9,467 nucleotides of DNA from positions 1 to 9,467 of the forward strand of contig JAEUMC010000833.1 of NCBI GenBank assembly GCA_016793415.1, written 5' to 3'. Positions 6,641-9,467 of this stretch are shown one piece after another. This DNA is from Devosia sp. (GTDB lineage Bacteria; Pseudomonadota; Alphaproteobacteria; Rhizobiales; Devosiaceae). The notes below the pieces were generated by a model that saw only the letters and a list, made by a program, of their open reading frames with translations, was not told the origin of the DNA and ran no database searches. Position 1 is the first letter of the stretch, and each line of letters opens with the position of its first letter. The position numbers and the translations under genes were made by a program.

Positions 6641-7030
6641 ATGGCACAGTCACGCAATACCAAGCGTCCACCGAGTGGCGAACAAGCGGGGCCCTTGACC
6701 TCGGATCTTGCAGCGCGGATCAAGCGTGCGCAGGCGGCCGAGGAAGCGCCGGGGGACGCGGAAATGTCCGCTGCCAACCGGAACCTGTCCGGGTGGAACC
6801 GCGGTATGCGGCTCGGCACGGAGTTTATTGCGGCCATCCTGGTCGGCGCAGGTATCGGTTACCTGCTCGATCTGTGGCTGAAGACCGGTCCCTGGCTGAT
6901 GCTGGTGATGTTGCTGGTCGGCTTTGCGGCGGGCGTACTCAATGTGGTGCGTTCTGCAGCGGAAATGAACCGGGCGGCGCCGCCGCCCACGGCCGCGATG
7001 CGCGCGCCGGACGACGAAGAAGACGAGTGA
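6641..7030 (+). CDS. atpI: ATP synthase protein I (F0 assembly factor AtpI)
   Basis: AtpI is a small membrane protein at the head of F0 operons, thought to help assemble the c-ring; it is not part of the finished enzyme. This one has 129 aa. Residues 1-55 are hydrophilic (SDLAARIKRAQ near 21-31 is a typical alphaproteobacterial AtpI helix). Two membrane helices follow, about 60-79 and 84-104, joined by LDLWLKTGPW, close to the family's LD-x-W-x-x-T-x-P pattern. The tail is Pro/Ala-rich and ends in the acidic run DDEEDE. Start ATG 6641 has AGGGGA 7 nt upstream. It is the first gene after the predicted atp promoter, and atpB follows after 27 bp. Confidence 0.92.
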   Translation: MAQSRNTKRPPSGEQAGPLTSDLAARIKRAQAAEEAPGDAEMSAANRNLSGWNRGMRLGTEFIAAILVGAGIGYLLDLWLKTGPWLMLVMLLVGFAAGVLNVVRSAAEMNRAAPPPTAAMRAPDDEEDE

Positions 7031-7045
7031 AGGCTCCGAGCCTAA

Positions 7046-7050
7046 AGGGA
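7046..7050 (+). promoter_or_regulatory. Ribosome binding site for the TTG-initiated atpB
   Basis: AGGGA (within AAAGGGA) lies 7 nt before a TTG at 7058. Together with the conserved N-terminal reading DPIHQFQ a few residues later, this supports a TTG start. Confidence 0.75.
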
Positions 7051-7057
7051 ACAGCAG

Positions 7058-7813
7058 TTGGCCGATCCGAATAAAGTCGACCCGATCCACCAGTTCCAGA
7101 TCACCGATATCGTCTCCTTCGGTGAAGGCGGCATTTCCTTCACCAACTCAGCCTTGTTCATGGTGCTGTCGGTTGGCGTGATCGCCCTCTACCTCCTGCT
7201 CTCGACGCAGAAGCGCAGCCTGGTCCCGAACCGGGTGCAGCTGGTTTCCGAGATGCTCTACGAGTTCGTCGCCAAAATGGTGTCGGACTCGGCCGGCAAA
7301 GCCGGCATGAAGTTCTTCCCGTTCGTGTTCTCGCTGTTCATGTTCGTGCTGGTCGCCAACATGTTCGGCATGATCCCGTTCTTCTTCACCTTCACCAGCC
7401 ACATCATCATCACCTTCGCCCTGGCGCTGCTGGTGTTCGTGGTGGTGATCGTCTACGGCCTCTACAAGAACGGCCTGAAGTTCCTCAAACTGTTCGTGCC
7501 GTCGGGGGTCCCCGGCTACGTGCTCCCCATCGTGGTGCCGATCGAGGTGGTTTCCTTCCTCTCGCGCCCGATCTCGCTCAGTGTTCGTCTCTTCGCCAAC
7601 ATTCTCGCCGGTCACATCACCCTCAAGGTGTTCGCGGGCTTCATCGTGACGCTGGGCGGCCTCGGCTTCCTCGGCTGGCTCGGTGCACTGCTGCCGCTGG
7701 TGATGACCGTGGCGATCACGGCGCTCGAATTCCTCGTGGCGGCCCTGCAGGCCTACGTCTTTGCAGTGCTGACCTCGATGTACATCAACGATGCGATCCA
7801 TCCGTCGCATTGA
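7058..7813 (+). CDS. atpB: ATP synthase F0 subunit a
   Basis: Subunit a forms the two proton half-channels against the c-ring in the inner membrane. The 251-aa product begins at TTG 7058 and closely follows the Rhizobiales form (DPIHQFQ, then [21 protein letters not shown] and the end MYINDAIHP). The essential Arg is R177 in SLSVRLFAN (E. coli R210). Nine residues on, in the place of E. coli E219, is H186 (ILAGH). In the place of E. coli H245 is E224 (ALEFL), seven residues before Q231 (E. coli Q252). This His/Glu exchange is the arrangement of alphaproteobacterial and mitochondrial enzymes. Five to six hydrophobic segments are visible, for example about 30-49, 87-109, 115-135 and 205-240. 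There are 27 bp after atpI and 68 bp, with a hairpin, before atpE. Confidence 0.98.
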   Translation: MADPNKVDPIHQFQITDIVSFGEGGISFTNSALFMVLSVGVIALYLLLSTQKRSLVPNRVQLVSEMLYEFVAKMVSDSAGKAGMKFFPFVFSLFMFVLVANMFGMIPFFFTFTSHIIITFALALLVFVVVIVYGLYKNGLKFLKLFVPSGVPGYVLPIVVPIEVVSFLSRPISLSVRLFANILAGHITLKVFAGFIVTLGGLGFLGWLGALLPLVMTVAITALEFLVAALQAYVFAVLTSMYINDAIHPSH

Positions 7814-7833
7814 TCTAGGCCGGTTCACAGTGA

Positions 7834-7852
7834 GGCGACGGCAAGCGTCGCC
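7834..7852 (+). other. RNA hairpin in the atpB-atpE intergenic region
   Basis: GGCGACG (7834-7840) pairs perfectly with CGTCGCC (7846-7852) around a 5-nt GCAAG loop, 21 bp after the atpB stop and 29 bp before the atpE start. There is no U-tract, so it is not a terminator. It is placed to act as an mRNA processing or stability element, or to shape the atpE translation-initiation region; the role is inferred. Confidence 0.5.
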
Positions 7853-7881
7853 AATCGGTCGCAAAATGGAGCAGACTACAA

Positions 7882-8109
7882 ATGGAAGCTGAAGCAGCAA
7901 AGTTTATCGGCGCGGGTATTGCGGCCGTGGGTATGGCCGGCGCCGCCATCGGCGTGGGCAACATTTTCGGTAGCTTCCTGTCGGGCGCCCTGCGCAACCC
8001 GGCAGCGGCTCAGGGCCAGTTCGGTAACCTGATTTTCGGTTTCGCCGTGACCGAAGCTCTGGGCATTTTCTCGTTCCTGATCGCTCTCCTGCTGCTGTTC
8101 GCAGTCTGA
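7882..8109 (+). CDS. atpE: ATP synthase F0 subunit c (proteolipid)
   Basis: Subunit c forms the rotating proton-driven ring in many copies per enzyme. The 75-aa product has two membrane helices (about 8-31 and 49-73) joined by the polar loop containing R38-N39-P40. The first helix has the Gly-rich packing motif around G20-AAI-G24-V-G26-NIF-G30. The second has the essential carboxylate E58 in [10 protein letters not shown]. The residue after E58 is Ala, and the Gln and Ser/Thr ligands of Na+-type rings are absent, so it is a proton-type subunit. Start ATG 7882 has GGAG (7868-7871) 10 nt upstream. It is flanked by 68-bp and 83-bp gaps, much wider than the 6-bp gap of the next gene pair, and both contain hairpins. 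Confidence 0.98.
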   Translation: MEAEAAKFIGAGIAAVGMAGAAIGVGNIFGSFLSGALRNPAAAQGQFGNLIFGFAVTEALGIFSFLIALLLLFAV

Positions 8110-8142
8110 TTTCGCGACAGGCGGCTTAGGCCGACCGAACAC

Positions 8143-8168
8143 GGGCTCCGGGTCTCGATCCGGGGCTT
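8143..8168 (+). other. RNA hairpin in the atpE-atpF' intergenic region (possible attenuator or processing site)
   Basis: GGGCTCCGG (8143-8151) can pair with CCGGGGCTT (8160-8168) around an 8-nt loop, using three G-U pairs. It is followed by only TAACGG, so it is at most a leaky terminator. A shorter stem CGGC/GCCG (8122-8125 with 8130-8133) lies just upstream. Position after atpE suits a device that keeps c-subunit message more abundant than b' message; this is inference. Confidence 0.35.
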
Positions 8169-8192
8169 TAACGGCCGCAAAAGGGTTTCGAG

Positions 8193-8852
8193 ATGGCGGG
8201 TTCAGCCCAAGACATCATTATCGTGGCGCAGGCCGAAAGTGGCGACGCGCTCCAGCAGGGCGAGGTCGTTGCACCCGCCGAGGAGCATGCCGCCGAAGGT
8301 GAGCATGCAGCACCGGCCGACGCCGGCGCGACCGACACGCATGCTTCCACCGAGGCGCATGCGGAGGTGTTTCCGCCATTCGATCCGGCGAGCTTCGGCG
8401 GCCAGCTGCTCTGGCTCGCCATCACGTTCGCGGCGCTGTACTTCCTGATGAGCCGCGTGGCCCTGCCCCGCATCGGCTCGATCCTCGAAACGCGCCGGAC
8501 CCGTATCGAAGGCGACCTGAAGGAAGCCGAGCGGCTCCGCCAGGAGACCGAGAAGGCCGCTGCCGCCTATGAGGCTGCGCTGGCCGAAGCCCGCAAGAAT
8601 GCCCACGGCATTGCCGAGGAAACCCGCGCCGGGATCAAGGCCGACATCGACGGCCGTCGTGCCGACGTGGAAGCCGGGCTCGCCAAGCGCGTGGCGGAAG
8701 CGGAAGCCCGCATCCAGGCCGACAAGGACGCAGCGCTCGCCAATGTCGGCAGCATCGCGGCCGAGACGGCCCAGGCGCTGGTCGCCAAGATCTCTGGCAG
8801 CGTGTCCGCGGCGGAAGCCAAGGCCGCGGTTGCCGCGGCTTCGAAGGAGTAA
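8193..8852 (+). CDS. atpF': ATP synthase F0 subunit b' (peripheral stalk)
   Basis: Subunit b' pairs with subunit b as a heterodimeric peripheral stalk that holds F1 against rotation; separate b and b' genes are typical of Alphaproteobacteria, cyanobacteria and chloroplasts. The 219-aa product starts at ATG 8193 with AAGGG 7 nt upstream. Residues 1-65 are a hydrophilic extension rich in Ala, Glu, Asp and His, ending in VFPPFDP, a form I recall from other Rhizobiales b' proteins. One membrane helix follows (about 69-89, LLWLAITFAALYFLM), then RVALPRIGSILETRR and a long Ala/Glu/Lys coiled coil to the C-terminus. The stop is 6 bp before atpF, so the two partners are tightly coupled. The long N-terminus would face the periplasm. 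Confidence 0.94.
   Translation: MAGSAQDIIIVAQAESGDALQQGEVVAPAEEHAAEGEHAAPADAGATDTHASTEAHAEVFPPFDPASFGGQLLWLAITFAALYFLMSRVALPRIGSILETRRTRIEGDLKEAERLRQETEKAAAAYEAALAEARKNAHGIAEETRAGIKADIDGRRADVEAGLAKRVAEAEARIQADKDAALANVGSIAAETAQALVAKISGSVSAAEAKAAVAAASKE
8844..8849 (+). promoter_or_regulatory. Shine-Dalgarno of atpF inside the end of atpF'
   Basis: AAGGAG overlaps the last codons of atpF' and lies 9 nt before ATG 8859, favouring translational coupling of the b' and b subunits. The nearer purine run at 8855-8858 abuts the ATG and cannot serve. Confidence 0.75.
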
Positions 8853-8858
8853 GCGGAG

Positions 8859-9362
8859 ATGTGGAGCTTCGGGTTCGACGCCACCACCGGCGCCACCATC
8901 TGGGCGACCATCGCGCTCGTCATCTTCATCGGCATCGTCGTCTATTTCGGCGTGCCCAAGACGATCGGCAAGATGCTCGACGACCGCATCAAAAAGATCG
9001 AAACCGACCTCGCCGAAGCCGAAGCGCTGCGCGCTGAAGCCAAGGCCCTGCTCGAGGACTATTCGCGCCGTCGCGAAGAAGCCGAGAAGGAAGCCGAGGA
9101 CATCGTCACCGCCGCCCGCGAAGAGGCGTTCCGGCTGACCGCCGAGGCCAAGTCCTCGCTGGAGGCCATGGTGGCCCGTCGCGAGAAGGCCGTGGCCGAC
9201 AAGATCGCCCAGGCGGAGGCCCAGGCCGTGTCGGAAGTGCGGGCCCGCTCGGCGGATCTCGCTGTCGCCGCTGCCCGCGTGCTGCTCGAAAAGCAGGTCG
9301 CAACCAAGGGCGACGTGCTGGTCGACCAGGCCATCAAGGATGTGGCCGCCCGCCTGAACTAA
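8859..9362 (+). CDS. atpF: ATP synthase F0 subunit b (peripheral stalk)
   Basis: Subunit b is the second strand of the b/b' peripheral stalk. The 167-aa product has a short N-terminus (MWSFGFDATTG), one membrane helix about 12-32 (IWATIALVIFIGIVVYF), the junction GVPKTIGKMLDDRIKKIE typical of the family, and then a charged coiled coil rich in Ala, Glu, Arg and Lys (about 45-140). The C-terminal part that binds the delta subunit follows (RVLLEKQVATKGDVLVDQAI). Unlike b', it has no long N-terminal extension. It is the last gene of the operon, ending TAA at 9360-9362, 27 bp before the terminator. The F1 genes (delta, alpha, gamma, beta, epsilon) do not follow. Confidence 0.95.
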   Translation: MWSFGFDATTGATIWATIALVIFIGIVVYFGVPKTIGKMLDDRIKKIETDLAEAEALRAEAKALLEDYSRRREEAEKEAEDIVTAAREEAFRLTAEAKSSLEAMVARREKAVADKIAQAEAQAVSEVRARSADLAVAAARVLLEKQVATKGDVLVDQAIKDVAARLN

Positions 9363-9388
9363 GGTTCGGTGGCAGTGCTGAGATTGAG

Positions 9389-9417
9389 ATGCCCGCGCAA
9401 GCGGGCATTTTCTTTTT
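9389..9417 (+). terminator. Rho-independent terminator of the atpIBEF'F operon
   Basis: ATGCCCGC (9389-9396) and GCGGGCAT (9401-9408) form a perfect 8-bp stem closed by a GCAA tetraloop. The T-rich tail (9408-9417) is TTTTCTTTTT. It is a textbook intrinsic terminator 27 bp after atpF. Confidence 0.93.
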
Positions 9418-9467
9418 GGGAGCCATCGTGCCTCCCAGAACCCCCTCTCTTGCGAAAACTAAGGACT
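9418..9467. other. Downstream intergenic sequence, no gene seen
   Basis: The last 50 bases contain no open frame or promoter I can support. A small 6-bp inverted repeat (TGGGAG 9417-9422 with CTCCCA 9432-9437) overlaps the terminator tail; it has no U-tract on either side and may be incidental. Confidence 0.4.

Noticed and set aside
6420..6698. Small open frame (92 codons) in the smc-atpI gap
   Set aside because: It runs over the atp promoter and into atpI in another frame, with no ribosome site and no recognisable protein features.
1..9467. Defence system, toxin-antitoxin pair, CRISPR array, prophage or insertion sequence
   Set aside because: All coding space is accounted for by core genes. 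I saw no repeat-spacer pattern, transposase, integrase or att-like duplication. CcrM here is the solitary cell-cycle enzyme type and no restriction gene is adjacent in the window.

Overview
The window is about 9.5 kb of GC-rich DNA. It reads as the chromosome of an alphaproteobacterium of the order Hyphomicrobiales (Rhizobiales). The evidence is a CcrM-type GANTC methyltransferase, a split F0 ATP-synthase operon with a separate b' subunit, and the gene order ccrM / mutY / DUF721 / DsbA-family / smc followed by the atp genes. A Devosia-like member would fit, but that is an impression from protein style and not something the window proves. It looks like core chromosome: I see no mobile element, phage gene, tRNA, rRNA or CRISPR array.

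Left part (1-2887). The 3' end of ccrM enters from the left and ends at a strong intrinsic terminator. mutY (adenine glycosylase) runs on the minus strand, convergent with ccrM. A DUF721/DciA-like gene starts divergently from mutY. A DsbA-family oxidoreductase with a twin-arginine-type signal peptide follows, probably from its own promoter.

Middle part (2912-6370). A complete smc gene (1152 aa) lies 24 bp after the DsbA-family gene. It has Walker A, LSGGEQ signature, Walker B, two long Ala/Arg/Glu-rich coiled coils and a short hinge. A GC-rich hairpin of the type dispersed in many rhizobial genomes follows it. The 270 bp before atpI holds a paired GANTC site, an AT-rich inverted repeat and a well-formed sigma-70-type promoter.

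Right part (6641-9417). The F0 operon atpI-atpB-atpE-atpF'-atpF encodes the membrane proton channel, c-ring and peripheral stalk of ATP synthase, and closes with a textbook intrinsic terminator. The F1 genes are absent, as expected for this group, where they lie in another operon. The atpB-atpE and atpE-atpF' gaps each contain a hairpin that may tune the high c-subunit output. The last 50 bases hold no gene.

Functionally, the left and middle genes are mostly about chromosome care (methylation, repair of A:8-oxoG, helicase loading, segregation) and the right genes are about energy conversion. I do not see a previously undescribed system here. The most useful observations concern regulatory DNA: strong depletion of GANTC sites with two of them forming a palindrome upstream of the atp promoter, and RNA hairpins within the atp operon. 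Several genes use non-ATG starts (GTG for the DUF721 and DsbA-family genes, TTG for atpB).
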